DNA of 64,000 nucleotides from NCBI GenBank assembly GCA_037074765.1, contig JBAMDO010000014.1, forward strand, positions 370,783 through 434,782. The letters run 5' to 3'. This stretch comes from Mansonella perstans. Taxonomy: Eukaryota; Nematoda; Chromadorea; Rhabditida; Onchocercidae. This document shows, piece by piece, positions 23,401-36,834 of the stretch. The position numbers were made by a program, and so were the translations under genes. The notes under the pieces are model-generated. The model was given only the letters and a program-made list of their open reading frames with translations. It did no database searches and had not been told where the DNA came from. Position 1 is the first letter of the stretch, and every line of letters begins with the position of its first letter.

Positions 23401-26400
23401 GCAATTTTTTTTTTGGAGTTATATTTATAATTTATATAATATATAAATATATATATGAAATTTCCACAGTTTCCCACCATATTTATCGATCCAATACTGG
23501 CGTTTTCTTCAAGCCATACTGTTTGAACTTGATAACTTGAATATTTCAATGTCTCTAAATCTGATTTTCAATTCATTTCAAATTTTATATTTATTTTCAC
23601 AAAAAAAAAAAAAAATGCATAACAAGCTATTAATTTTCTTAATTAACAGTATTTATGCGGTAGAATGAAATCCGGAATAAGCCACATTTCAATGATAATT
23701 ATCAAACTAATATTATTACTTTGACACTATCACTGTATAGAGAAATAAATTCAAATTTTTTATAATCATTTCGAATTGAACAATCTCATAACCGGTTTTC
23801 AATGACAAAAAAGAAATTTCCATAAGAACAATCGAACTGAAAAAAAAAGCTAATTATAAATCAACAAAAATATCAAGCAGTACGGATAAGCTAATTAATC
23901 AATGAAATAATTAAATTTATTTTATTTCAGACAATTCTGTTCGTATTTGTAATTAGCCAAGTTTAAATTGTTTTAACAAAAATAAACAAATAAATAAATA
24001 ATTTACAATCAATCAAGAAAAACTGATCCATACTGCAATGAATGTTCTAAAAATGATGATAATTAAAACAGCTCAAACTAAGCGGATTAATTAATTAATA
24101 ATTTTACAGTTTTTTTTTCTTTTAGAGCCTTACAACTAATGCGAAATTTGATAAATTTTACTACCCTTCATTAATTTAAAAATTCTAAGCGAAATCAGAA
24201 ATGTAATTTTTTTGATAAACTAAATTTAATTTCAATTAATTTGAAACGAATTTAAATAATGGTTGTTTTGATAAAAAAAATAATACAAAGCTTTCATTAA
24301 CTATTCCTTTCTTTTTCGTTCGACTAAATTTAATTACTCGAATGCAAATCAAAAAAAAAAATTAACATTAATTAATTAGTGTGATCAAAGAACGACAAAA
24401 AAAAAAAACAAAAGTTGTAGTATTTAGAAATAATTGAGCTTAAAATGCATAAATTTGAAATTTGAATATGCAAATTTAGAAATAATTGAGCTTAAAAGAC
24501 AGAAATTTGAAATTCGAATATGCAAAAAAAAGTTACTATTGATTAAAAAAAACAAATAAGCTTTGTAATTGAAATCAGTTAAAAAAAATTAATTCGTATT
24601 GCAATGAGTGTAAACTTACAATAATCAATAGTAACTCATAATAGCTATTTCTTTTTAAAATAATTACTCAAACAAATAACAATTAGCGGAAATTAATAAA
24701 GAAATGAACACTTGAAAAATATGACAAAGAAATAAAAAAAAATGATGTATTTGTCATCATTTACTAAATTTTACAATAAAATTATCAATAAATAAATTAA
24801 AAGTACAAAATAATACTTTGAATTTTTACTGACTTGTAAATATAAAAGTAAATGATGCAACGGATAGTTTTCTATTGAGTAAAATATATTAATACAATTA
24901 TATCATCATACTACATTCGTACATTTAATGCCCGGATGATACGCTTATCAATTTTCATAAAAAAATTTGTAAAGTTTTTTTTCAAAAAAAAAGTTGAGGA
25001 ATTTCTTTTTCTTTCTTGACAATCTAATAAAATTTTTATGATAGCTTAACAACCGAATAAAGAAATGCAAAATTGAATTTGTGATATCATAGCCGGAAAA
25101 TACTATAATTTTAGCAAACAAAAAAAACAATCATTGATATATAAGAACCGGTTTTAATTAAAATAGCGTCAACCGGATAAATTCATTCCGAGATGTAAAA
25201 GAAGCAAAATTAGTTGAGAACAGTAATAGAAATGAAAGCTGCAAACAAAGCGAATGACAAAAAAAAAAAGAAAAAAATTGAAATGAATGATTCATGCAAT
25301 ATTACTAATTTAAAGAGCTTTTTCATTTCATTGATTAAAATTGAAATCTTTTTAAAATCAAAAAAAAATTTGAAGAAGGAAAAAAAAGAGGTGAAAGCGG
25401 AGAGGAAATTTTGCCAGAGGTGAAAGCAGAGAAGAGAGAAACATTCGCAAATAATTGCAATCATTGTTAATAATTTAAATTTTTTTTGAAATTTTTTCTA
25501 TTTTTTGAAAAAATGGAATTTATTTTAAAAAAGTAAAAATAAATTTTAAAATTTTGAAAAAAAACAAAAAATAAAAGAAAATAATGAATTTTTCATTTTA
25601 AAAATTTGAAAATAGTACAGCATTTTGTGTTTCGATTATAATTCCGGAAATATCATATCGGTTTTTTTTTTTTTTTTTTTTTTTTTTTTGTAAAATTATC
25701 ATAACCATTTTATTTTTTTTTTTTTTTGTTCCCTTCCATTTTTATCCTTTTTTTATGATTTAGAAAAGCAAAACTGATGATGATTCCCTCCTCCTTCATA
25801 TACTTTTGAATAATTTATGAAATATGCAAAATTACCAAAATTTTTTTTTTCAGATGAATAAATAAAATTTCAGAAAAAGTATAAAAGAAAGAGAGGGAGA
25901 AGAGAAAAAGAGAAATAAAGAGAGAGAGAGAGAGAGGAAGAGGAGAAAGAAGAAAAAAAAAGTATATCACATCTCCCTGACAAAAAAAAAGGCAAAAAAA
26001 ATTGACTTAGACCATTAAAAAAAAAATAAAATAAAATAAAATGAAAGCAAAATTCGAATATAAAATGAACTTGAAATGAATTAATAAATTTAAAATATGA
26101 ATAATGCTACAGCGAAATATGAACTATTAAATTAGAACAACAACAAAAAAAAAAAAACCACGGTAATTTTTCATTTGACAATAACAAAAAAAAAAAAATT
26201 AATTAATTAATTGATTTATCAAAAACGGCAGAATAAAAGTGCAATATAACAAATGCCAAAAAAAAAGACACCAAATAATTGTAATTATGTAAAGAAATTT
26301 TTTTCCCTTTTAATGTTAATTTTGAAGTTTTTTTTTTCCAAACTTCAAAAAATTATCAAAATTTTCCCAAAAATTTGAAATATTAAATTGCATCAAAAAA

Positions 26401-26546
26401 AATTCACTTATTAATTCGTTTGAAGATTGAAATAAGTGAATGAGAAAGAAAAGGAAAAAAATGTTTTGTAATTAAATTTTTCCCCAATAAATAATAATTA
26501 CAATTATTCGTTATTCAATTTTTAATCACCAATACTAACAATGGTT

Positions 26547-26577
<31 letters not shown>

Positions 26578-26774
26578 GTGATAACCACCGGTACTTGAAG
26601 AAGTATGCATGATTTAAATTTGAATTATTGATATTTACACAGAGTATTTACAATTTCATTTTCTAATCATTGATACTTGCAATAATTATCATCCTATAAA
26701 TAGTTTATTGAAGAAAATTACATACAATAAGAAAATACACCAATATTAATAAATTTGCCCAGTTGACGCTTAAA
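20497..26774. other. Gene-poor AT-rich region, 6.3 kb
   Basis: Long poly-A/poly-T runs (for example 25661-25689, 26550-26577), an AT-dinucleotide stretch near 23370-23460, a 52-bp duplication at 24422-24525, and GA-rich simple sequence at 25886-25960. Open frames on either strand are low-complexity Lys/Asn/Phe strings without splice or family support. I see no gene. Confidence 0.65.
24422..24525. repeat. 52-bp tandem duplication
   Basis: Copies start at 24422 and 24474 (ATTTAGAAATAATTGAGC...) and differ at only a few positions. Confidence 0.88.
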
Positions 26775-28845
26775 TTACTCCTGTATTGTTGTTGTTGTTG
26801 GTGGTGGTGGTGCTATCAGTGATGCTGTTGTAGTGTTAGTTGTGATAGTATCATCACTGGTTCTATTATTAGCTGCTAAACAAATAACATCATTGGGGAT
26901 GACTTTTTTTGGTGTAAAATTTTTACGACGTTTCTTTGCTGATGCAGTATTATTAATACCATTAGTAGTAGCAATAGTAGCTATTGTTGTTGTTGTCATC
27001 GTTGCCGTTGTTGGTACTGTTATTGGTGATGCTGCCATTGTTGATGTTGCAAGTGTTGTTGTTGTTGTTATTGTGTTCATTTTTGCAGCATCATTGCAAC
27101 AATATATATTGGTATTTACAACAATATCATCCGACATTGGAGATGCTGTAGATGATGGTGACATGCAAGATGATGAATTTGCCATCATATTAGATGAAAT
27201 ACTACAAGAGACAGAATTGTAATCAGTTCGATTTATCATTGCATCGATAATATTACTATTGCTATTACCATTACTAATAACCAATTTTGGCGTAATTTTG
27301 GAAGCAGAATTGGTAACTTGAAGGGTAATATTATTACGTCGTACAAAACGTGCTACCCAACCCTGAAAAAAAATTAATTAATTTAAAATTTTTTTTATAG
27401 CAATTATAATGATTTTTAGAAATCCATGATCATTTACCATATTAGCGGTAAATCCACGATCACTATATTCCGGATTTTGATCACAAATATCTTTCCATAA
27501 GGCATTCGCTTTTTCCTTAATATCATGCCATGTTAAGGCTGTTTCATTGTCACTTCTTGATGTCACATATTGGAGCTATAAAATCCTCAATAAGTAATTT
27601 GAATTTCTTCTCTTTAATTAATTTTTTGCTAATATTTCCCAAAAAAAAAAGATCGAATAAAGTCGTCCAAAAAAATTTTGAAAGAAAAAAGAAAAATTGA
27701 AAAAAGATTTTGAAAGAAATTAATTAAATATACATTATAGCATCATTTTCTTATTTGCATATTTGTTAGCATGCTTACTGCAAATATGATATGTTCATTA
27801 GCTTAGCATGAAATTTAATTATTGTCCATTTCTTCCTAATAGCATATTTGCACATTTACATATGTATAACAATTATTTAGCAAAAAATACTAAGCTAATG
27901 CAATTATCAATCCCAAGCTAAATTTTCATCTATCTGGCTTATTTGCGCGAAAAAAAAAAGAAGATTTGAAATTAAAATGATAATATTTAAAAAATAAAAA
28001 AAGAAATAAAACAAGAAATAAATTTATAATATCTGCTTTTCATAGCTTTTTTCTCCCTTACTTTTTCCATAATATCTCATTTCATTTGTTTCAGAGAAAA
28101 AAAAAACATTTTGTTCGTTAAAAATTAAAATTGAAATTAAACATTTCTGATTGACAAATGATTGAAAGGTATGAAAATTTTTAAAAGTTATGTGCAAACG
28201 AAATGATTACATTCCTTTCTTCTAACACATTCACTGTTGAATTGATGAAAACAATTGCACAAGAAGAGAAAGACAATTAAAAAGTTAAATTTTTACTTTT
28301 TGTTTAATTAATAATTTTATTGATAGAAAGGAAAAAGAATAAGAAAGAAACGAATGAAAGAAAAGAAAGAAAGAAAGAACAAAAGAAAGAAAGAAAGACG
28401 GAAAGGAAGAGAGAAGGGGAGAAAAAAAAACATTAAAATAACCAAAGTAAAAGAAAAAATAGAAAAAAATTTGAATAATACGTAAGTTTGCAATTTTTTC
28501 ATCTTTATTTATAATTAATTCGCAATTATCTGTTAAATTAATTTGAAAGCAAAAAACACCTGCAATGGCCAAGTATTATCTATTAAATTTGCAAATATAA
28601 TAATACACAATGAAATTTATAATAAATTTAATATATTGTACTAACATTTTATTGTGCCTTGAGCTAAAATTGATTTCTAAGAATTGATAATTGTATTGCA
28701 ATTAAATACAATAAATTATGATATATTATTGTAAAATTTAATTATCAAATTACTCTGATTTCAATGCATAATTCATTCTTTGCATTACTGATAATTATTA
28801 AATCATTGTTAGGGTAACTATACAAACATTTATCATTTTTCAATA

Positions 28846-28880
<35 letters not shown>

Positions 28881-29713
28881 TGTTATTTCCAGCATTATCA
28901 TGAAAAAGGGATATGGAATATTTCATTAAAATTTGATTTTCCAATATTTCAAGTTAACTGAATATGTTTTAGTGCTGCTAGGCTAATTTTTAACAAAATA
29001 AACAATTACTATACTGGAAAGATAATTCGATATTTACCGCCATTAATTGTGCATTCAATTTGAAATAAATCTAATGCAATAAGAAAAAGATCATACGCTG
29101 ATAGTATGACAATAATAAGCAATATTCTGTTACTAATAATAATGATAAGTCTCTTAGGGCAATACTGTATAGCATAACTATTAATGTTCATATAACGTTA
29201 TTATTGTTTAGTATAACTAATTTTACCTAACATTGCACCTAACAATCTACATATTCTAATATTACTTTAATATTGTTATTATATTTTTTTTCTAACAACT
29301 AACCAAACTTTTTTCAAGATCTTCAGAAACTGGCCTTCGTCCACTACCATCTAACTGTGATCTTTCAGGTGTCGTTTGAAACATTGACCTGATAAAACAA
29401 TTTGCTTTTAGATTTAAAATATTCTTACATTCATTCATTTGTCATCTTTTAAATAATACAAATTTCAAAATTATTAGCAAAAACAAAAAAAAAAAATTGA
29501 TAGAAAAACTTAATAATACCTCAGCCTTTGCTCATTCTTCCTCCATTCACGTATTGAACTTTCTGCAACATTAAATTCTCGTCCAGCTGCTCGATTCCCA
29601 ATTATCTATAAAATAATTCTCATTCCATAATTTCAGCATTAATTTAAACTGATCCATAAAAATTTCCATTTTTCTCATTCCCTTAATTTCATCTTATAAA
29701 AAGATAAAAACGA

Positions 29714-29749
<36 letters not shown>

Positions 29750-31319
29750 TAATAATATTAAATGATAAATTTTGCATCAATCATAAATGAGCTCTTTGAT
29801 AAGAAATGGAAAGAAAAAATCTGTCATAAAAATATTCATCAAAATGCATTATCGAAAAAAGTCAAATATTTAAATTACAAATTACTGGAAAAAAAATTTA
29901 TTTTCAATATCAAATAAATTTTGCTACTTTTTAAAAAGATATTTCATAGAATTAAAATTTTTTTTTTCTGTAAAAATTATATATATTATCGTTTTTGTCA
30001 TTTTAATTAATTATTATCATTTCATTATCATTACTATTACCATTATTATTATTATTACTATTATTATTTTCATTCATTCCTTCCTATTTAATTATTAGTT
30101 ATACTTAATAATTAAAATTCTGTTTTAGAAATAAAAAGCGAAATAATGAATGACTTTGGCATAATCGATAATATCAAGTTTCTCTTCCAGAACATATTGC
30201 TTCAATTTTCGACCTTTAAGCGTAACCATTGATTCGGTACCGCACTTGTTACCATCATTACTGAACATTTTACTGTTGTTCGTCCTCCTACTTCGTTCTT
30301 TCACTTTCATTAACGTACGCTAAATTTGTTAAAAAGACACTTTTTTTTTTTTGTTCAACAATAATTACTGATATATGAAAAATAATTAATTATTAATAAT
30401 GAATAGCTAATTTTGATGTATGAATTTTAATTTTAACAGTTAATTTTGATGTACGAATTTTAACCTTAATTTCGTATATAGTTAACAAAGAAAAAAATTC
30501 GTAAAAAGTGAAATAAATTTTCGCATAAATCAAACGTAATCAGAAATAAATTTACATATAAATAATGTATAAAAATCAAAGTATGAAATAAACATAATTA
30601 TGCATGTGGAGTTATAAAAAAAAAATCACTAAAGTATGAAATTAACTTGTCTAATTATTTTTTTGACTATTATTTTTGCTAAGAGTACTATCAATTGATA
30701 ATATTTATTATTGATCGTTAATGCAAACTGTTATTAAATTCACTATCATTGCCATTATAATTACAAACATATTTTTTTCTATTAGAATTTTTTAAAAAAA
30801 ATTATTTCAAAAATTAGCTTGCACTTTAGCCACATTTCTTTTCTATTACAAACAAAAATTACAATGCAATAATTATGATTTCAACGACTACAGTATTTAT
30901 AACGATTATATAACGATTTATAATGATCATTTATTTGCTATATTTATAAAGTTCAATTATTTTTATTGTCATATTTAAAAGAGATTTGATTTTGTAATTA
31001 AATGTTCAAAAATATTTGATATTTATTATTCATATAATTCATCTCTATTAATCATATTTGACAATACTCATTCGTTTTATTCAGTTTCAACAAAATTTAA
31101 ATTTATTCAAAAAAGTTATCAATTGAAAAAAAAAAAAAATTATCAAATTTTTTTAGTCATACATCAGAAATATGATAATATTGTTATAATTTAAAAAAAA
31201 AATCAAACCTTTCCATCGTTTTCTAACTTTTCTCTTCCATACTTGCTTCTTTGCTCACTTACTTTTCTCTTCCTTGATGTTGTTGCATCCAAATTTGCTG
31301 CTGCATTATCATCAACCAT
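26775..31319 (-). CDS. Brinker-type plus CENP-B/pogo-type HTH DNA-binding protein lacking a transposase core
   Basis: Exons: 31319-31263, 30319-30155, 29605-29520, 29388-29304, 27575-27438, 27362-26775, giving 372 residues with closed phases. After a basic start (TTSRKRK) there is a Brinker-like HTH at about residues 55-103 (KGRKLKQYVLEEKLDIIDYA, then NRAAGREFNVAESSIREWR). A linker GSGRRPVSEDLEKSL leads into a CENP-B/pogo-type HTH (about residues 119-193; IKEKANALWKDICDQNPEY ... GWVARFVRRNNI). The rest is Asn/Ser/Thr-rich low complexity with a basic patch (SAKKRRKNFTPKK) and a PPPPTTTT end. The two HTH modules are the DNA-binding half of Tigger/pogo-type proteins, and no DDE catalytic domain follows. 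It is probably a domesticated nuclear DNA-binding protein; targets are unknown. Introns are up to about 1.7 kb. Confidence 0.85.
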
Positions 31320-32412
31320 TATCGGTTTTCGATCGAATCATACATATAGGTTGACAAGCTGACAATTATTATACAGTGTATCAGATTGCCGTTTGTCGTT
31401 GCCGTTGTTGTTGTTGTTGTTTGATTTTTTCTAACAAATAATAAATAACAATAGAAACTTGTATGAATTTTAAAATTTCACAAATATCAAACTAAAGGTA
31501 ATAATTTACATTCACATCTAAATCTTACAATAAAATTTTCAACAGAAAAAAAAAAAAAAAATGAAGAAATGAATGAAAGCATTAATCAGTTGCATATGAT
31601 AATAATAACAAATAATTATTATTGCTATTATTATTATTATTATAGTAATAATTATTGTAATTCAAGTAGGAAGATAAGTATTAAGAATTATAGAATTGAA
31701 ATATTTAATTTAATAAATTTTGATCTAATTTTTTTTTTTTTTTTATTTATTCTTTCTATCGTCATCTCTTTCATCTTTTTTCGTTCTTCCAAATTTTCCG
31801 CTAATAATAGATTGATTTAATTGTTTGAATCGTTAATACACATATATACATATATAAATATATGCTTACCTTTTTGGAAATTTTTATCCAAATAAAAAAT
31901 TAGTGATAATATTTCACAATAGCAATAGTGGCAATACTGATAATAATGATAATGATGAAAAGTAATATTAGTAGTGGTAGTTGTAATAGTTGTTATTATA
32001 ACAGTAATAATAGCTATTGTTGTTATAATTGTTGTTGTTGTTGTTGTTGTAGTTGTTGTGGTAATAATGGGTCGTATTAGCTATGATAGTAATGGTAGTA
32101 CTTCGTACAGAGAGAGATTAGAGATAGGATAGGGTATAGTTCAGGGGAGAGAGAAGCTTTTCGATGATATAGGCTATTTGCTCCAGCTGCTACCACGCAC
32201 TGCTTGCTGTTAGCAATAGTCCTGGATAGATGATGGCGGTGATGGCAATCATTTGTGATGCTGATGATGATGATGATGATGCAGTAGTTGTATTAGTGTG
32301 GTTGTGGTAATAGTTGTCTCTCTTAGCTATGATGATAATACGGCCACAATAATGATTATGCTTAATAATGATAATACTAGTGATAATAATAATGATAATA
32401 CTAATGATGATG

Positions 32413-32451
<39 letters not shown>

Positions 32452-32703
32452 GTTGAAGAAAAAAAGCAAGCAAGCAAGCAAGAATGAATGAAATGTAACA
32501 ATGGTGGCGTAGTTTATTTTTTGAAAAACGGCTGCGCGATCAGTTGCTATTTTGTTGTTGCCTATTTATTAATGCTGCTGCTGCTGCTATTGATAATGAT
32601 AGTAATGGTTGGTGAACGATGATAATAATGATGATGATAATGATAATGATAATGATAATGATGATGATGATGATGATGATCAGTGATTATTGCGATCATT
32701 GCT

Positions 32704-32782
32704 TTAGTAATACACACATACACATACATACACACACATACACACATACACACATACACACATATATACACACATACATATT
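32704..32782. repeat. CA/CATA microsatellite
   Basis: Alternating ACACATACATACACACA-type motifs. The open frame across it on either strand is a product of the repeat. Confidence 0.9.
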
Positions 32783-33120
32783 CATTTGAAAAGTGCTGCC
32801 CGACACAATCACTAGTCAGTCTCGAGATCAATCATCATTATTATCGGACTCTTTTTCCACACTATCAAAACTTTTGCTTTTCATACATACATAGAATAGA
32901 GACTCAATGTGTCTAATATTACTACTCAGAGGAAAATTTCAGGATAAAACATACTATTTACTCTTTTCTTTTACCTCTTTTCTCCTCTCCCTCTCTCTCT
33001 CTCTCTCTCTCTCTTTTCTAAAGTAAAAAATTTTTTTAAATCTATGTGAAAAATAAAGTGAAAAATGGATTTCCCATTGTAACACATAAGAATGGAATGT
33101 TAGCTGAATAGTATGAATAT

Positions 33121-33303
33121 ATATATATATATGTGTGTGTGTGTGTATGTGTTTATCCGTGGTGTCCGTGTATGTTTGTGTGTGTGTGTGTGTGTGTCTG
33201 TGTGTGTCTGTGTGTGTGTCTGTGTGTGTTTGGTGTGTGTGTCTGTGTGTGTTTGTGTGTGTGTGTTTGTGTGTGTGTTTGTGTGTGTGTGTCTGTGTGT
33301 GTT

Positions 33304-33336
<33 letters not shown>

Positions 33337-33400
33337 ATGTATGTGTGTGTATGTGTATGTGTGTGTATGTGGTGTGTGCATGTGTGGGTGTGTGTATGTT
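33121..33400. repeat. Compound AT/GT microsatellite
   Basis: An (AT)n block passes into about 270 bp of GTGTGT interrupted by TTTG, TCTG and TATG. All three frames are open on both strands (Cys/Val or His/Thr strings), which is a direct consequence of dinucleotide repetition. Confidence 0.95.
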
Positions 33401-33807
33401 TACTTTTGCCAGTTGCGCAATTTGCACACATTTGATAACAAACATTGTGGTTAGATGCATTTATATGCATGTATCTGTGTGTATGTGTGTGTATGTGTAT
33501 GTATGTGTGTATACTCTATATGCTTTATGCCTTATGCTTAAATGGTTAAATGGTTAAATGCTTAAGCTTTACCAAAAGACTGTATAAATTTACGCATTCT
33601 ATCCCTAAAAATATTATAACATAAGCAGATGTATAGATATGCACGTAAACATACATAAATACACGTATCAAAATTATTTAATAGATTTTTTTTTTTGATT
33701 GAAAATATCTCACTTAAATGTATTTCATGATAAAGTATTATGCTGTAACATTTTTTTTTTCAAATAATATCTTAAAATAACACGCTGAATATAATATAGT
33801 AATCGTC

Positions 33808-34726
33808 CAGTTTGATTTTTAATCCAGCAATGACCATTCAATTCCGTTTCTAATCTAAGAGTGACCATCCGATTCCATTTCTAATCTAAGAGTAACCATT
33901 CCAATCCATTTCTAATCTAAGAGTAACCATTCGATTCCATTTCTAATCTAAGAGTGACCATTCAATTCCGTTTCTAATCTAAGAGTGACCATCCGATTCC
34001 ATTTCTAATCTAAGAGTGACCATTCCAATCCATTTCTAATCTAAGAGTAACATTCGATTCCATTTCTAATCTAAGAGTGAACCATTCAATTCCGTTTCTA
34101 ATCTAAGAGTGACCATCCGATTCCATTTCTAATCTAAGAGTGACCATTCGATTCCATTTCTAATCTAAGAGTAACCATTCGAATCCATTTCTAATCTAAG
34201 AGTGACCATTCGATTCCATTTCTAATCTAAGAGTGACCATTCGATTCCATTTCTAATCTAAGAGTAACCATTCGAATCCATTTCTAATCTAAGAGTGACC
34301 ATTCGATTCCATTTCTAATCTAAGAGTGACCATTCGATTCCATTTCTAATCTAAGAGTAACCATTCGAATCCATTTCTAATCTAAGAGTGACCATTCGAT
34401 TCCATTTCTAATCTAAGAGTGACCATTCGATTCCATTTCTAATCTAAGAGTGACCATTCGATTCCATTTCTAATCTAAGAGTGACCATTCGATTCCATTT
34501 CTAATCTAAGAGTGACCATTCGATTCCATTTCTAATCTAAGAGTAACCATTCGAGTCCATTTCTAATCTAAGAGTGACCATTCGATTCCATTTATAATCT
34601 AAGAGTGACCATTCGATTCCATTTCTAATCTAAGAGTGACCATTCGATTCCATTTCTAATCTAAGAGTAACCATTCGAATCCATTTCTAATCCAAGAGTA
34701 ACCATTCGATTCCATTTATAATTAAA
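33808..34726. repeat. 31-bp minisatellite with higher-order structure, about 29 copies
   Basis: The unit carries GACCATTCGATTCC and TTTCTAATCTAAGAGT; period 31 bp. Variants are ordered. From about 33831 a four-unit block (variants ...TCAATTCCG, ...CCGATTCCA, ...CCAATCCA, ...CGATTCCA) repeats at about 124 bp. From about 34140 to 34390 a three-unit block (two GTGACC...GATTCC, one GTAACC...GAATCC) repeats at about 93 bp. The rest is more uniform monomers. Single-base length variants occur near 34048 and 34080. Confidence 0.95.
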
Positions 34727-35363
34727 TGCCGATGATCTGTAGATTTGAGATGTACATATGCATGCGTACGTGCCTATGTGTACATTTATACCTATGCGTA
34801 CGTGCATTTATGTTGTCTGTATACGTGAGAATTAGAAATAATACACACAAATATATACTGCTTGTTATAAATCAGAGATAATAGCAGGCTGTTGAGGACT
34901 ACAGTATTTTCCTCCTCGAAAATATGCTTTATCAATGGAGTTAATTATTTTTATAAGGTCAAAGGTCATACATCGAATAGCAATCATTTGTTCTAACAAT
35001 AAATATTTTATACATTATTTAATCAATCATTTTGTTTACACCAAAAAATTCTTTTCTATTACCATATTACTTATAATTTTGCGCCAAATAATAATAATTA
35101 TTGAATAATCATTAATAACAATAATAATAATAATACTGAAATGATGATAATACAATAACTATAATATTATTATCAGTATTGCTGTTATTGTTATTAGTAT
35201 TATTGTTACTGTTATTTTTGTTATTATTATTATTTCTATTATTATCTTAATAATAATTTGATAATAATAAAAAAATGATCTGTAGAGTAATGATTTCTCA
35301 TCCGGCGTATTTAATAGACATTAAGATTCCTTCGTCTTTTTTTCTGTTTCAGTATACAATATA

Positions 35364-35495
35364 GACAGTGATACGTGGGATGATACGTAATCACACGTTG
35401 ATATGTGGGATGATACGTGATCGCACGTTGATATGTGGGATGATACGTGATCAAACGTTGATATGTGGGATGATACGTGATCACACGTTGATATG
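35364..35495. repeat. 30-bp tandem repeat, about 4.4 copies
   Basis: The unit contains GTGGGATGATACGTGATC and ACGTTGATAT. Because the period is a multiple of three it keeps a frame open on the minus strand (STCDHVSSHI repeated), but nothing else supports a gene there. Confidence 0.92.
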
Positions 35496-36834
35496 CATTT
35501 CAATGATTCTTGATTGAACATTAATGAAAAATGCAGTGTTTTCATCATTGATACGCCATATTGCAACATTATTGGCACATTTACGCCATTTTGCTAACAT
35601 AATTTACTGACATCGAATATCAGATAATAATACTTAAACAATTGTTAGCAGATATCGTATATTTTACATTTTCGTTCGATCTTTCTTCCTTCAATCTAAC
35701 CATTTTAAAACAATTATTTAGCTATTATTCTTATATTTTAAAACTATAAAATAGAAAAAAAAAAAAAACTAGATAGAAATATTCAGGTTGAATTTTACGT
35801 TCACAATGATTTGGAATTGTTCGTACGAAATTTTTGTAGAGGCCTTTTTTTTTTTCTTTTTATTATCCGACTAGGCTTGGTTCAAAAATTCACGTGTATG
35901 GGTAATAATAAATTAATGGATGAGTAATAAAAGCATAGAAATTAAGCCAAGCTTAGCATTATTTTCATACTTTTTTTATTTCAGGTTCATCTAACTTTTT
36001 CTTCTGTGAAAATTACGATATTTAAGGAAATGAAAACAATCAAAGAATGTTAGCAATGGAAATGTAAAAGCAGTATTTATTGATAGAATGATAACATGGT
36101 GATAAAAACTAATGAATCAAAATTAAATATAGCTGAAACGACAGGATTCATATATTTCTTCAATTTATAAAGTCCATAAAAATAGAAATATACAAAATGT
36201 AAGAAATATACAAAGTATTGATTGTAAAAAAAAAAAAGAATTTATTCCATTAGAATTTGCTATAGGATGTAAAATTTTTCAGTTTAATGAACTTTTTGAG
36301 TAAATGTAAAAGTAAAAAGACATACAATAGAGATGATAGATCTTTTAAAAAAACATCAAAAATTTACTTCTAAATTTTTAAAACATAATTCTAATTTTTT
36401 GTATTTAATCAAAGAAATACGGAATAAAAACGATCGATAGGATATTCATGCTTCAATAATAAATATCCGTAAAAGATAGTTTCGTTTTCAGATCCAAGAA
36501 GAGTGAATGCTGTAGAAAAGTTGGATTGGACAAACAGAAAAATTAGAAGAGGAAATGTGTGAGTGTTCTTTTTTAAAAATTAGCGAGCTTTTTCAAAAAA
36601 AAAAAAAAAAAAAAAGAAAAAAGAAAAAAATGTACTCTTTGTTGCATAATAATGAAAATGCTCCAAAAAATTCGGAAATTTTGAAAATGTTCAAAAACTA
36701 AATGCCTAAGTTTAAATGGAAATAAAGATAATAGTGCGGAATGTACGCTTTTTTTATTTTCTACAGGATTCTAAGGAATGGAAATGAAAGTTAAAATGAA
36801 ATAAATGAACTGAAATTCTTGGCTGAAATCATTG

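Larger units (their letters stand above)
31320..36834. other. Repeat-rich intergenic region
   Basis: 5.5 kb between two minus-strand genes, dominated by simple repeats: GTT and GAT runs (32020-32060, 32260-32290, 32400-32450, 32630-32680), CA/CATA tracts (32705-32780), CT (32993-33013), GT-rich (33130-33400), a 31-bp minisatellite (33808-34726) and a 30-bp repeat (35364-35495). Long open frames here come from the repeats themselves. No gene seen. Confidence 0.8.

Noticed and set aside
23337..23549. 70-residue minus-strand open frame
   Set aside because: Crosses AT-dinucleotide sequence (Ile-Tyr strings) and shows no flanking exon or family resemblance.
26833..27222. 129-residue plus-strand open frame
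   Set aside because: Antisense shadow of the low-complexity last exon of the Brinker/CENP-B protein; Val/Ile-rich because the sense strand is Asn/Thr codons.
31569..31820. 83-residue plus-strand open frame rich in Tyr, Asn and Phe
   Set aside because: Built on TTA/TAT simple sequence and a poly-T run; no gene features.
32954..33557. Several overlapping 90-170-residue open frames of His/Thr or Cys/Val on both strands
   Set aside because: They are the translation of a GT/CA microsatellite in every frame and have no start context, splice sites or family match.
33808..34726. Evenly spaced 31-bp repeats, superficially CRISPR-like
   Set aside because: Units are contiguous with no unique spacers, and the surrounding genes are eukaryotic. 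It is a minisatellite.
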